Below are positions 7,893 through 17,562 of a stretch of 64,000 nt of DNA, one piece after another. A program made the position numbers and the translations under genes. The notes beneath the pieces are model-generated. The model ran no database searches. It was not told where the DNA came from and saw only the letters and a list, made by a program, of their open reading frames with translations. The stretch comes from Amycolatopsis sp. NBRC 101858 (GTDB taxonomy: Bacteria; Actinomycetota; Actinomycetes; Mycobacteriales; Pseudonocardiaceae), in contig NZ_BSTD01000003.1 in NCBI RefSeq assembly GCF_030269325.1, positions 868,001-932,000 on the forward strand, read 5' to 3'. Numbering within the stretch: the stretch's first letter is position 1; every line of letters starts with the position of its first letter.

Positions 7893-7908
7893 TCTGGTCT
7901 AGACCACG
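7893..7908. promoter_or_regulatory. DasR operator (dre site)
   Basis: The core TGGTCTAGACCA (7895-7906) is a perfect palindrome and equals the core of the published DasR consensus ACTGGTCTAGACCACT; the flanking bases here (TC and CG) deviate slightly. DasR is the GntR repressor that is released by glucosamine-6-phosphate and controls chitin and N-acetylglucosamine use in streptomycetes. The site lies 71 bp upstream of a GH20 hexosaminidase gene, exactly the kind of target known for DasR. Confidence 0.85.
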
Positions 7909-7978
7909 ACCAGAGGAAATGCGACGATCCGGGCAGGTGCGACGGCGATGTCGCGCCCTTCCCGCCAGGAGGTCCCCG

Positions 7979-9751
7979 GTGAAGACTCCCTTCGCGCGGC
8001 GTCTTGCCCGCGCGCTCGCCGTACTGGCGCTGGTCGGCGCCAGTACGACCGCCGCCCAGCTGGCACCGGCCGCGGCCGCCACGCCGGCCTTGCAGTCGAT
8101 CGTGCCCGTGCCGGCCTCGGTGACCCCGGCGGCCGGGGTCACCTTCCCGCTGGCCTCGACGACGAAGATCGTCACCGAAGCCGGCTCGGCGCCGGCCAAG
8201 CAGGTCGGTGACTACCTGGCCGGGGTGCTGCGGCCGTCGACCGGCTTCGCGCTGCCGGTGTCCGACGCCCCGGCGTCCGTGCCCTCCGACAGCGTTGCGC
8301 TGCTGCTGAGCGGCGCACCCGCGTCCGTCGGCACGCAGGGCTACCAGCTCGTGTCGACGGCGTCCTCGGTCACCCTGCGCGCCCAGACGGCCGACGGGCT
8401 CTTCGCCGGCGTCCAGACGCTGCGGCAGATGCTGCCGGGCCGCGTCGAAAGCCCTTCGGTCCAGACGGGCCCGTGGACCGTCCCGGGCGCGACGATCGTC
8501 GACTACCCGCGGTTCGGCTACCGCGGCGCGATGCTCGACGTCGCCCGGCACTTCCACCCGGTGGCGACGGTGAAGCGGTACCTCGACCAGCTCGCCCAGT
8601 ACAAGATCAACAACCTGCACCTGCACCTGGCCGACGACCAGGGCTGGCGCATCCAGATCGACAGCTGGCCCCGCCTGACGACCTACGGCGGCAGCACGCA
8701 GGTCGGCGGCGGCGCGGGCGGCTACTACACGAAGGCGCAGTACACGGACATCGTGAACTACGCGGCCTCGCGGCACATCACGGTGATCCCGGAGATCGAC
8801 ATGCCGGGGCACGTGAACGCGGCGCTGGCGTCGTACGCGGAGCTGAACTGCAACGGGGTCGCGCCTGCTTTGCGCACCGACACCGCTGTCGGCTACAGCT
8901 CCCTGTGCATCTCGAAGGACATCACGTACACGTTCATCGCGGACGTCCTGCGCGAGCTGGCGGCGTTGACCCCAGGCCCGTACCTCCACATCGGCGGCGA
9001 CGAAGCCCAGTCGACGTCGGCGGCGGACTACGTGACGTTCGTGAACAAGGTGCTCCCCCTGGTGGCGGCGACGGGCAAGTCGGTGGTGGGCTGGCACGAC
9101 ATCGCGAAGGCCACGCTACCGGCTTCGGCGTCGCCGCAGTTCTGGGGAACGTCCACTTCGGACGCGGGCGTGTCGGCCGCGGTTTCCCGCGGCAGCAAGG
9201 TGATCATGTCGCCGGCGAACAAGGCGTACCTGGACATGAAGTACAACAGCTCGAGCCCGATCGGCCTGTCGTGGGCGGGCTACATCGAGGTCCAGGACGC
9301 GTACGGCTGGAACCCGGGTGCGTACCTGTCGGGCGTGGGCGAGTCCGCGGTGCGCGGGGTGGAGTCGCCGCTGTGGGCGGAAACGGTGGTGACGCCGTCG
9401 GACATCGACTACCTGGCGTTCCCGCGGTTGGCGGCACACGCCGAGCTGGGCTGGTCCCCGTGGTCGACGCACGACTGGACAGCGTTCCGGACCCGGCTGG
9501 GCGCGCAGGCCCCACGCTGGGTGGCGCAGTCGATCAACTTCTACCGCTCGTCGCAGGTTTCGTGGGACACGGGAGGAACGACGAACCCGGGCACGTGCGC
9601 GGACCCGGCGTGGAGCGCGTCGCAGGTGTACACGGGCGGGAACGTGGTGTCGCACAACGCCCACAAGTGGACGGCGAAGTGGTGGACGCAGGGCGAGGAG
9701 CCGGGGACGACGGGCCAGTGGGGAGTGTGGACCGACAACGGCGCCTGCTGA
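7979..9751 (+). CDS. Secreted GH20 beta-N-acetylhexosaminidase with chitin-binding module
   Basis: The GTG at 7979 has a perfect AGGAGG (7967-7972) and gives 590 residues. A Sec signal peptide covers about 1-35 (AAAAATPA cleavage region). A GH20b N-domain spans about 40-165. The catalytic barrel follows, with HLHLADDQGWRIQID, IPEIDMPGH and the signature LHIGGDE, where Asp341 and Glu342 form the substrate-assisted catalytic pair. The C-terminal 50 residues, with paired cysteines and WSASQVYTGGNVV, WWTQGEEPG and WGVW, form a CBM5/12-type chitin-binding module. It should release GlcNAc from chitin oligomers outside the cell. The DasR-type site upstream fits GlcNAc-dependent induction. Confidence 0.95.
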   Translation: MKTPFARRLARALAVLALVGASTTAAQLAPAAAATPALQSIVPVPASVTPAAGVTFPLASTTKIVTEAGSAPAKQVGDYLAGVLRPSTGFALPVSDAPASVPSDSVALLLSGAPASVGTQGYQLVSTASSVTLRAQTADGLFAGVQTLRQMLPGRVESPSVQTGPWTVPGATIVDYPRFGYRGAMLDVARHFHPVATVKRYLDQLAQYKINNLHLHLADDQGWRIQIDSWPRLTTYGGSTQVGGGAGGYYTKAQYTDIVNYAASRHITVIPEIDMPGHVNAALASYAELNCNGVAPALRTDTAVGYSSLCISKDITYTFIADVLRELAALTPGPYLHIGGDEAQSTSAADYVTFVNKVLPLVAATGKSVVGWHDIAKATLPASASPQFWGTSTSDAGVSAAVSRGSKVIMSPANKAYLDMKYNSSSPIGLSWAGYIEVQDAYGWNPGAYLSGVGESAVRGVESPLWAETVVTPSDIDYLAFPRLAAHAELGWSPWSTHDWTAFRTRLGAQAPRWVAQSINFYRSSQVSWDTGGTTNPGTCADPAWSASQVYTGGNVVSHNAHKWTAKWWTQGEEPGTTGQWGVWTDNGAC

Positions 9752-9758
9752 GTCCGGC

Positions 9759-9788
9759 GGCCGGGCCTGCCCGCGGGCGGGCCCGGCC
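9759..9788 (+). terminator. GC-rich hairpin after hexosaminidase gene
   Basis: Arms GGCCGGGCC (9759-9767) and GGCCCGGCC (read 9780-9788) enclose a second nested palindrome (9769-9778), making an almost continuous 15-bp stem 7 bp after the stop. No U-tract is present. Confidence 0.65.
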
Positions 9789-9868
9789 CGGGCTGTGCGG
9801 ACGGTGAGCGCCGCACTCCACCTGGTGAAACCGGAACACGCGGTTCGCCCGGCGGGTTAGGTTGAGGC

Positions 9869-10315
9869 ATGAGCGTTGATCTCGAGCAGGTTCGCACCCT
9901 GTCCCTGCGGGAAAACGGCCTGGCCACCGTGGCCACCACGCGCGCCGATGGCACCGTTCACTCCTCCGTCGTCAACGCCGGTGTCTTCGATGACCCGGTG
10001 ACCGGGGCACCCGGCATCGCGTACGTCGCCGTCGGGCGGGCGCACAAGCTCGCGCTGCTGCGGCGGGCCGGGCACGCCACCGTCACCTTCCGGCGCGGCT
10101 GGAACTGGGTCTCCGTGACCGGCGCGACCCACCTCGTCGGGCCCGACGATCCCGATCCCGCCTTCGACCCCGCAGGCCTGCCGAAGCTCCTGCGCGACGT
10201 CTTCGTCGCCGCCACCGGCACTCACGACGACTGGGACGAGTACGACCGCGTGATGGCCGAAGAGCGGCGGGTCGCGGTGTTCGTGACGGCCGACCGGATC
10301 ATCGGCAACCCCTGA
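9869..10315 (+). CDS. PPOX-class (F420-type) pyridoxamine oxidase-like protein
   Basis: This 148-residue split-barrel flavin/deazaflavin-binding protein has an N-terminal RENGLATVATTRADGTVHSSVVNAGVF strand pair, a GRAHKLALLRRAGHATVTFRRGWNWVSVTG core and a VFVTADRIIG C-terminus. Small proteins of this form in actinobacteria are F420H2-dependent reductases or flavin-binding proteins. No substrate can be assigned. The start is ATG 9869. The membrane-protein gene follows after 26 bp and may be co-transcribed. Confidence 0.85.
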   Translation: MSVDLEQVRTLSLRENGLATVATTRADGTVHSSVVNAGVFDDPVTGAPGIAYVAVGRAHKLALLRRAGHATVTFRRGWNWVSVTGATHLVGPDDPDPAFDPAGLPKLLRDVFVAATGTHDDWDEYDRVMAEERRVAVFVTADRIIGNP

Positions 10316-10341
10316 CCCACCCGGCCCCAGGAGTCGACCCG

Positions 10342-10917
10342 TTGTCCGAGTCCCCATCCCGTGTCACCACGCCGGTCAAGATGCTGATCGGCGTGCTCCT
10401 CGTCGCCGACGCCGGTTTCGGCGCGGCGCTCATCGCCGGTCTGGTGCGCGGCTTCTCGCCGTGGCTGATCGGCGGCGCCTACGCGGCGACCGTGCTCCTC
10501 GCCGTCGTGGCGTTCCGCGTCTCACGCGCCCGCATGCTCAAGCGCGGCTTGGCGGGCCTGCGCGACCTCACCTTCGGCGACGAGGGCCTCCGCGTGCCGG
10601 CGGGCACGCTCAGCACGAGGCTGATCCCGTGGTCACAGATCGCCGACGTCTCGACGCGCCGTTCGGCCCGGTTCGGCGACGGCTACCTGCGCGACGCCCT
10701 GTGGGTCGACCTGGTCACCGGCGAAGGCGTCGAGAGTTCGGTGCAGCGCTACGCACCCCGAGGCCGTCTCGCACCGGCCCCACCGCAGCGACGGCAGTTC
10801 GACCAGACGGCGATCCTCGACCCGGCCCTGTTCGACGCGGTGATCGACCGGGTCCGGAAGGAACTGCGCCACCGGCAGCTGCACGCCCAGCTCCGCGGCA
10901 CGCCCCGCATCCGCTGA
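10342..10917 (+). CDS. Two-helix membrane protein of unknown function
   Basis: Translation from a TTG (10342) with AGGAG at 10329-10333 gives 191 residues. Two adjacent membrane helices (about 12-32 and 38-58) are followed by a cytoplasmic domain beginning LRDLTFGDEGLRVPAGTLSTRLIPWSQIADVS, which resembles the PH-like domains of small actinobacterial membrane proteins. The C-terminus is basic. I do not recognise a characterised family. It probably shares a transcript with the upstream PPOX gene. Confidence 0.75.
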   Translation: MSESPSRVTTPVKMLIGVLLVADAGFGAALIAGLVRGFSPWLIGGAYAATVLLAVVAFRVSRARMLKRGLAGLRDLTFGDEGLRVPAGTLSTRLIPWSQIADVSTRRSARFGDGYLRDALWVDLVTGEGVESSVQRYAPRGRLAPAPPQRRQFDQTAILDPALFDAVIDRVRKELRHRQLHAQLRGTPRIR

Positions 10918-10924
10918 TCCGCGG

Positions 10925-11494
10925 TCAGCCGAGCCGGCCCAGCAGCTCCTTCGGCACGATCCGCACGGGGAAGGGCCGATCGACCTCGAGGATTTCGTCG
11001 CCGGCCGCCTTGCCCACCAGCTGATAGTGGCCGTCCTCGTCCAGCTCGAACACCGTCAGCGCAGGCTCTTCCGGGTCGATCACCCAGTAGCCGGGAGTGC
11101 CGAGCCGCTCGTAGAGCGCCTTCTTGGTGTTGAGGTCGTGGATCGCCGTGCTCGGCGACAGCACCTCGACCGCGAGAACCGGCGGTACCGGGAGGTCCTT
11201 GTCGGTGAAGTCTTCGATCCGGCCGACCAAGACATCCGGTTGCAGCTCGATCTTGTCACCGTGATGCACCGCGAACGGCGCCCCGACGACCTCGAACTCG
11301 GGCGGACACGAAGCCTCCAGGACGCCGTAGAGCCGGTAGGCGATCTTCTGATGTCTTCTTCCCGGCGCAGGGGTCACCAGGAGCACCCCGTCGATGAGCT
11401 CGTAGCGTCGGCCGTCATACGGGATCCCCTCGAGGTCGCGCACCGTCAAGGGGCCCGAATCGGTGGGATGCTCGATGTCCGCCATGACCGTCAT
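10925..11494 (-). CDS. Uma2-family (DUF820) PD-(D/E)XK nuclease-like protein
   Basis: The product has 189 residues: TVRDLEGIPYDGRRYELIDGVLLVTPAPGRRHQ at the start, then EVVGAPFAVHHGDKIELQPDVLVGRIEDF and VPPVLAVEVLSPSTAIHDLNTKKALYERLGTPGYWVIDPEE. These are the Uma2 signature strands, with Asp and Glu-x-Leu of a PD-(D/E)XK core. Uma2 genes are numerous in actinobacteria and cyanobacteria, and their biological role is unclear. I place the start at ATG 11494, which has AAAGGAG 6 nt upstream; longer in-frame starts lack a ribosome-binding site. Confidence 0.85.
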   Translation of the reverse strand: MTVMADIEHPTDSGPLTVRDLEGIPYDGRRYELIDGVLLVTPAPGRRHQKIAYRLYGVLEASCPPEFEVVGAPFAVHHGDKIELQPDVLVGRIEDFTDKDLPVPPVLAVEVLSPSTAIHDLNTKKALYERLGTPGYWVIDPEEPALTVFELDEDGHYQLVGKAAGDEILEVDRPFPVRIVPKELLGRLG

Positions 11495-11567
11495 GGTGCT
11501 CTCCTTTCGCTCTTCGCACCAGAGCGAACCAGACAGCACCGACAGAAACCGCATCGAACACGGGTTC

Positions 11568-11605
11568 GGCGCCCATATTCACGCGGAGGCGTGAATATGG
11601 GCGCC
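11568..11605 (-). terminator. Perfect 17-bp hairpin downstream of lepA
   Basis: A 17-bp arm (11568-11584) and its exact complement (11589-11605) enclose a GGAG loop. It follows the lepA stop by 21 bp on the minus strand and precedes the Uma2 gene start by 73 bp, so it most likely terminates lepA. The AT-rich middle of the arm (CATATTCAC) is unusual for the window. An operator role for the Uma2 gene is possible. Confidence 0.65.
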
Positions 11606-11626
11606 GCTGTCACATCAGTAGAACAG

Positions 11627-13468
<1,842 letters not shown>

Positions 13469-13583
13469 TCGAATGAGTCCTCGGAAAGTCGGGGATGGCC
13501 ACCTCTATGCTCCCATGGCGCTCCGGGTGCGGGTGGGGGTCATCCCCGATGCGAGGCCAGCTGATCCGTGGTGCCCTCGAAGT

Positions 13584-14204
13584 ATGAGCACATCGCACCA
13601 GCCGGCACCACCTCCCCAGCCGGATCCAGGCGGCTTCGCCCGCGTCCTCGACCGTGTCTTCGGTCACCCCTCCGGAGCCCTCGGCCGCCTCGGCGGCTGG
13701 GTGATGGCGCGGGGCAACGCCGCCACCGAGCAGCGCATCGTCGACCTCGCCCGGATCGAACCGGACGAGACCGTCCTGGTCGTGGGCCCCGGCCCCGGCG
13801 TCGGCCTGGACGCCGCCGCGCGGCTGGCCGGGCGCACCATCGGCGTCGACCCCTCCCCCGAGATGCTCGGACTCTGCCACGAGCGCTGCGGCGACCGCGT
13901 CGAGCTGCGAGAAGGGTCGGCGGCGCACACCGGCGAACCCGACGGGTCCGTCGACGTCGTGCTGACCGTCAACAATGTCATGCTCTGGGACGACCGCACG
14001 GCCGGGTTCGCCGAGCTGGTCCGGGTGCTGCGCCCCGGCGGGCGGCTGCTGCTGTCCGCGCACGAGAAGTGGCTGCCCGTGAGCAGGCACGTCCTGGCCG
14101 ACGAAGCCGCCGAAGCGGGCTTCGCCGACCTGCAGACCTGGACCTGGGAGCCGCCCGGCTTCGCGGCGCTGGCCGCGCAGCTGCGCGCCGTCAAGCCCGC
14201 CTAG
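13584..14204 (+). CDS. Class I SAM-dependent methyltransferase
   Basis: The protein has 206 residues. A proline-rich N-terminus and two helices precede the SAM-binding fold: motif I ETVLVVGPGPGVGLD, the acidic end of strand 2 in IGVDPSPEML, the DGSVDVVLTVNNVMLW motif and LVRVLRPGGRLLLSAHE. It looks like a UbiE/methyltransferase-11 type small-molecule enzyme; the substrate is unknown. Its TAG overlaps the convergent VOC gene stop. Confidence 0.82.
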   Translation: MSTSHQPAPPPQPDPGGFARVLDRVFGHPSGALGRLGGWVMARGNAATEQRIVDLARIEPDETVLVVGPGPGVGLDAAARLAGRTIGVDPSPEMLGLCHERCGDRVELREGSAAHTGEPDGSVDVVLTVNNVMLWDDRTAGFAELVRVLRPGGRLLLSAHEKWLPVSRHVLADEAAEAGFADLQTWTWEPPGFAALAAQLRAVKPA

Positions 14205-14575
14205 CGGGTGTCCGTGCGGATCGGGTGGCCTTCGGGCACCTCGACCAGCACGATCCGCGTGCCGTCCGGGTCGGCGATCCAGGCCTCGTCGAGGCCCCAG
14301 GGCTCGCGCTGGGCGTCCCGCACCGGCTCCACGCCCTTCGCCTTGAGGTCGGCCATGGTGCCGGTCAGGTCCCGGACCTGAAGCCAGAGCACCAGATCGG
14401 GCGACGAGCCCGTCTCGCCCCGGCCGGAGACCTCCAGGGAGCCGTGGCCGAGGAAGAACACCGTGCCGCCGGGGAACTCACGCTCCACGGCCAGGCCGAG
14501 GGTGTCGCGGTAGAACGCCGTGGCGGCGGCCACGTCACGCGGGCGGATCAGCAGCCGGCTCTTCAGGACTTCCAT
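14201..14575 (-). CDS. VOC-superfamily (glyoxalase/bleomycin resistance-like) protein
   Basis: The 124-residue protein carries two beta-alpha-beta-beta-beta modules: LIRPRDVAAATAFYRDTLGLAVEREFPGGTVFFLGHGSLEVSG, then LWLQVRDLTGTMADLKAKGVEPVRDAQREPWGLDEAWIADPDGTRIVLVEVP. Such proteins are metal-dependent isomerases or dioxygenases, or drug-binding resistance proteins; none can be chosen here. It is convergent with the methyltransferase gene. Confidence 0.85.
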   Translation of the reverse strand: MEVLKSRLLIRPRDVAAATAFYRDTLGLAVEREFPGGTVFFLGHGSLEVSGRGETGSSPDLVLWLQVRDLTGTMADLKAKGVEPVRDAQREPWGLDEAWIADPDGTRIVLVEVPEGHPIRTDTR

Positions 14576-14598
14576 CCGACCATCCCTACCGGACGCGC

Positions 14599-15477
14599 TC
14601 AGGCGGCCGCAATCGCGGCGATCCCGGACAGCACGATCACCGACCCGGCGAGCCGCCGCACGGCGTCGCGTTCGCCCAGCACCAGCCAGGCGGCCAGGCC
14701 GCCGAGCACGATGCTCAGCTCCCGGGCGGGCGCGACCAGGCTGACCGGCGCCATCGTGAGCGCGAACAGCACGAGGATGTAGGCCAGTGGCGACAGCAGT
14801 GCGACGATCAGCACTTCACGGCGCTGGTCGCGCCAGATCCGGGCCACCTCGTCGCGGCCGGCGAGCGCGCCGGGCACGAGCATGACGCTCTGGAGCACCG
14901 AGCCGAGGCCGAAGTAGACGACCGGAGGCATGCCGATGCCGGTCACCGAGTGCGCGTCCCAGAGCGTGTAGCCGGCGATCGTGGCGCCGGTCAGGAGGCC
15001 GTAGAGGATCCCCGCGCGCCGTGCCTTGGCGGCGGCCGGGTCGTGCGCGTCGCCGCCGCGGCCGGTGCTGATCACCAGCACCCCGGTGATCACCAGGAAC
15101 GCGCCGAGCAGGCCGAGCCAGCCGGGCCGTTCGCCGAGCACCAGGACGGCCGCCAGCACCGACAGCAGCGGCCCGGTGCCCCGCGCGACGGGGTAGACGA
15201 CGGAGAGGTCGCCGACGCGGTAGCCGCGTTGCAGGACGATGCCGTAGGCGACGTGCAGCACCGACGTGCCGACGGCGGCCAGCAGCCAGCTCCACTGTGG
15301 ACGTTCCGGCTCGACGACCAGCAGCACGACCGTCACGGGCAGCAGGACGACGGCGGAAACCGTGTAGTAGAGCCAGACGAACTGCGTGCCACCGGAGGAG
15401 ATCCGCTTGGCGGCGAGGTTCCACGCGGCGTGCACGACGGCCGCGACGAGGACGAAGGACAAGGCGGTGGTGTTCAC
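14599..15477 (-). CDS. EamA/DMT-family transporter
   Basis: The protein has 292 residues, about ten hydrophobic segments and the EamA duplication: the first repeat begins VVHAAWNLAAKR and ends in a GLLGAFLVITGVLVIS helix, the second begins at ILYGLLTGATIAGYTLWDAHSV and ends RRLAGSVIVLSGIAAIAA. This family exports amino acids and other metabolites. The start is GTG 15477 with AAGGGG at 15482-15487. A long perfect palindrome directly precedes this ribosome-binding site. Confidence 0.88.
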   Translation of the reverse strand: MNTTALSFVLVAAVVHAAWNLAAKRISSGGTQFVWLYYTVSAVVLLPVTVVLLVVEPERPQWSWLLAAVGTSVLHVAYGIVLQRGYRVGDLSVVYPVARGTGPLLSVLAAVLVLGERPGWLGLLGAFLVITGVLVISTGRGGDAHDPAAAKARRAGILYGLLTGATIAGYTLWDAHSVTGIGMPPVVYFGLGSVLQSVMLVPGALAGRDEVARIWRDQRREVLIVALLSPLAYILVLFALTMAPVSLVAPARELSIVLGGLAAWLVLGERDAVRRLAGSVIVLSGIAAIAAA

Positions 15478-15490
15478 GGGACCCCTTACG

Positions 15491-15512
15491 GGTTTTCGCG
15501 CGCGCGAAAACC
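15491..15512. promoter_or_regulatory. Perfect 22-bp palindrome ahead of the DMT transporter gene
   Basis: The arm GGTTTTCGCGC (15491-15501) is followed directly by its exact complement (15502-15512). The site lies 4-25 nt upstream of the transporter's ribosome-binding site on the minus strand, where a bound repressor could block transcription or a hairpin could affect translation. The TTTT/AAAA arms stand out in this GC-rich context. No regulator gene is adjacent. Confidence 0.5.
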
Positions 15513-15834
15513 GGGTCCTCCAGGCTTTTGCCCCGTCAGATGAACGACCGGCCGTCCGGGCCCGCCGATGGTGCCGCTCGGACCAGACTCGCCGGGTCCC
15601 GGTTGTGTGGTGCGGGGTGCGCGGACCGGCGACGGAACCCTAGGCACTGACCGCCGTCCACCGTACTCCTGGTGATCGGGGTCTTGCCGGACGCGGTCGC
15701 GGGCCGTCCGAGCTGGGCTGTTAGAGTTGTCGCTCGCTGCCCGTGCGGCATTCCGTCATGGAGGAAGCCCGCTCTTCGAGTGGGGCCAATTCAGCGCGGC
15801 GGCGAATCTCACCGAGTGAAACAGGAGTTGCCCT
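15513..15834 (+). promoter_or_regulatory. Divergent intergenic region and rpsT leader
   Basis: This is the rest of the 357-bp gap between the DMT transporter and rpsT. I find no coding frame with a credible start. It must hold the rpsT promoter and leader. AGGAG at 15822-15826 with an 8-nt spacer is the rpsT ribosome-binding site. No recognised riboswitch motif is visible. Confidence 0.5.
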
Positions 15835-16095
15835 ATGGCCAACATCAAGTCGCAGATCAAGCGCATCACGACGAACGAGAAGGCGCGTCAGCGCAACCAG
15901 GCGATCCGGTCCTCGGTGAAGACCGCGATCCGCAAGGTCCGCGAAGCCGCCGAGGCCGGCGACAAGGCGAAGGCCGCCGAGCTGCAGCGCGACGCCGCCC
16001 AGAAGCTGGACAAGGCCGTCTCGAAGGGCGTCATCCACGCCAACCAGGCCGCCAACAAGAAGTCGGCGCTGGCGAAGCGCGTCAACGCGCTCTGA
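15835..16095 (+). CDS. rpsT: 30S ribosomal protein S20
   Basis: The 86-residue basic protein starts MANIKSQIKRITTNEKARQRN and is lysine- and arginine-rich throughout, with the helical S20 pattern (SSVKTAIRKVREA, KGVIHANQAANKKSALAKRVN). It binds 16S rRNA early in 30S assembly. It is monocistronic, with a UUCG-capped terminator 17 bp after the stop, and is convergent with holA as in mycobacteria. Confidence 0.98.
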   Translation: MANIKSQIKRITTNEKARQRNQAIRSSVKTAIRKVREAAEAGDKAKAAELQRDAAQKLDKAVSKGVIHANQAANKKSALAKRVNAL

Positions 16096-16112
16096 GCTGG
16101 TTGATTTCTGGG

Positions 16113-16138
16113 AAAGCCCCGGCTTCGGCCGGGGCTTT
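16113..16138 (+). terminator. Rho-independent terminator of rpsT
   Basis: An 11-bp stem AAAGCCCCGGC (16113-16123) with GCCGGGGCTTT (16128-16138), closed by a TTCG tetraloop and followed by CTT. This is a classic intrinsic terminator. Confidence 0.92.
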
Positions 16139-16240
16139 CTTCATGCCCGAGGGGGCTTCGCGTGGTGGAGGGCGGTGCCGCCTGCGGTCGCTTGCGAGCG
16201 CGGACCGGCACTCGCGCGGTTACCCGAGCCGCAAGAGCGG

Positions 16241-16358
16241 GTCAGCGGCTGCCCTTGGCGGCCACCTCGAGGGCCGCGCGTTGCAGGGTGCGACCCGGTC
16301 AGCGGTCGCCCTTGGCGGCCGCTACCTGGAGGACCGCTCGTTCCAGGGCGTAGCCCGG
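16241..16358. repeat. Tandem imperfect copy of the holA 3' end
   Basis: About 16241-16298 aligns with 16298-16358, the last 20 codons and stop of holA. By hand alignment 48 of 58 positions match with one 3-nt gap. Read on the minus strand the outer copy ends in VAAKGSR-stop, against VAAAKGDR-stop in holA. The in-frame stop of holA lies between the copies, so the outer copy is not translated. It looks like a decayed partial tandem duplication. Confidence 0.75.
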
Positions 16359-17279
16359 GTCCGCCGCCACGCCCTTGACCTCGGCGTTCAGCCTGGCCAC
16401 CACGCGCATCGCCGTGGCCAGGCCGTCCTGGTTCCAGCCGCGGACCTGGCCCTGCGCCTTGCGGATCTTCCACGGCGGCATGCCCAGCTCGCCCGCCAGC
16501 TGGTTCGGGTTGCCCCGGCCCGCGCCCGAGACCCGGGCGATCGTGCGGACCGCGTCGGCCAGTGCGTCCGCGACCAGGACGTGCGGGACGCCCAGCTGCA
16601 TCGCCCAGCGCAACGACTCCAGGGCCGCCGAACGGTCGCCGCTCACGGCCTTCTCCGCGACCGCGAAGCCGGTCACGTCCGCGCGGCCGCGGTGGTAGCG
16701 GTGGACCGCGTCCGCGTCGACGGACCCGCCCGCGTCCGCGACGAGCTGCATCGCGGCCGAGGAGAGTTCCCGCAGGTCGGAGCCCACGGCTTCGATCAGC
16801 GCGGCGACCCCGGCCGCATCGATCTTGCCGCCCGCCCGGCGCACCTCGTGGCGCACGAACTGCTCGCGCTCGGCCGGCTTGGTGAGCTTCGGGCACTCCG
16901 TGACCTCGGCGCCGGCCTTCTTCAACACCGCCGGGAGCGTCTTGCCCGCCTTGCTGCGCCCGCCGCCGGTGTGCACGACGACCAGCACCACGCCGTCCGC
17001 CGGGTCCTTCAGGTAGGACGCCACCGCGTCGGCCAGCTCCTGCGAGATGTCCTGCGCCGACTCCAGGACGATCACGCGGCCCTCGCTGAACAGCGACGGG
17101 CTGACGAGTTCGGCCAGCTCGGGGGCTGTGAGATCGGACACCCGGACCCGGGTCAGCTCGGCCGTGGCGTCGATCGCGCGGGCCGCGGTGAGCGTCTCGC
17201 GGACGGCGCGCTCGATCAGCAGTTCTTCCTCACCCAGGACCAGGTGCAGCGGGGCCGGGGCGGTGGCTTGGGCGGTCAC
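16299..17279 (-). CDS. holA: DNA polymerase III subunit delta
   Basis: This 326-residue clamp-loader subunit is of normal length for actinobacterial HolA. The N-terminal PLHLVLGEEELLIERAV, central VVVHTGGGRSKAGKTLPAVLKKAGAEV and the C-terminal collar segment GELGMPPWKIRKAQGQVRGWNQDGLATAM are recognisable. Delta opens the beta sliding clamp during loading. The start is GTG 17279. The gene sits between rpsT and comEC as in M. tuberculosis, except that the riboswitch-thrC unit lies between holA and comEC here. Its last 20 codons are duplicated imperfectly just downstream. Confidence 0.93.
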   Translation of the reverse strand: MTAQATAPAPLHLVLGEEELLIERAVRETLTAARAIDATAELTRVRVSDLTAPELAELVSPSLFSEGRVIVLESAQDISQELADAVASYLKDPADGVVLVVVHTGGGRSKAGKTLPAVLKKAGAEVTECPKLTKPAEREQFVRHEVRRAGGKIDAAGVAALIEAVGSDLRELSSAAMQLVADAGGSVDADAVHRYHRGRADVTGFAVAEKAVSGDRSAALESLRWAMQLGVPHVLVADALADAVRTIARVSGAGRGNPNQLAGELGMPPWKIRKAQGQVRGWNQDGLATAMRVVARLNAEVKGVAADPGYALERAVLQVAAAKGDR

Positions 17280-17417
17280 GGGTGAATCCTCTCACTTGCG
17301 CTGCCGTGCGCCCGCTCCGGTGATGTCGAGCGGCCGGCATGGCACAGCGTGAGCGCCATGTCGTACGGTGTCCTGGAGGCGGCGCGCTCGTTGGCGCGCA
17401 CCGACAACCGAATACCG

Positions 17418-17547
17418 CTCATCCAGAGGGGCAGAGGGAACGGCCCGACGAAGCCCCGGCAACCGGCGTACAGCCCGTCATCCCGCGATCGCGGGGTAGC
17501 TGACGACCACGGTGCCAATTCCGGCCCGCTTCGGCGGGGCAGATGAG
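17418..17547 (+). promoter_or_regulatory. SAM-I (S-box) riboswitch upstream of thrC
   Basis: P1 strands CTCATC (17418-17423) and GATGAG (17542-17547) are exact complements. Between them are the conserved S-box elements: AGAGGGGCAGAGGGA, GGCCCGACGAAGCC, GGCAACC (17458-17464) and GGTGCCAATTCC (17511-17522), in the correct order. The thrC ribosome-binding site (AAAGGA, 17549-17554) directly abuts P1, and no separate terminator stem is evident, so SAM binding probably controls translation initiation. It would lower threonine synthase when SAM is plentiful. Confidence 0.93.
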
Positions 17548-17562
17548 GAAAGGAACCTCGCG

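Noticed and set aside
17281..17417. Coding region upstream of the riboswitch
   Set aside because: Short frames here overlap the thrC promoter and lack conserved sequence; the adjacent RNA element explains the region.
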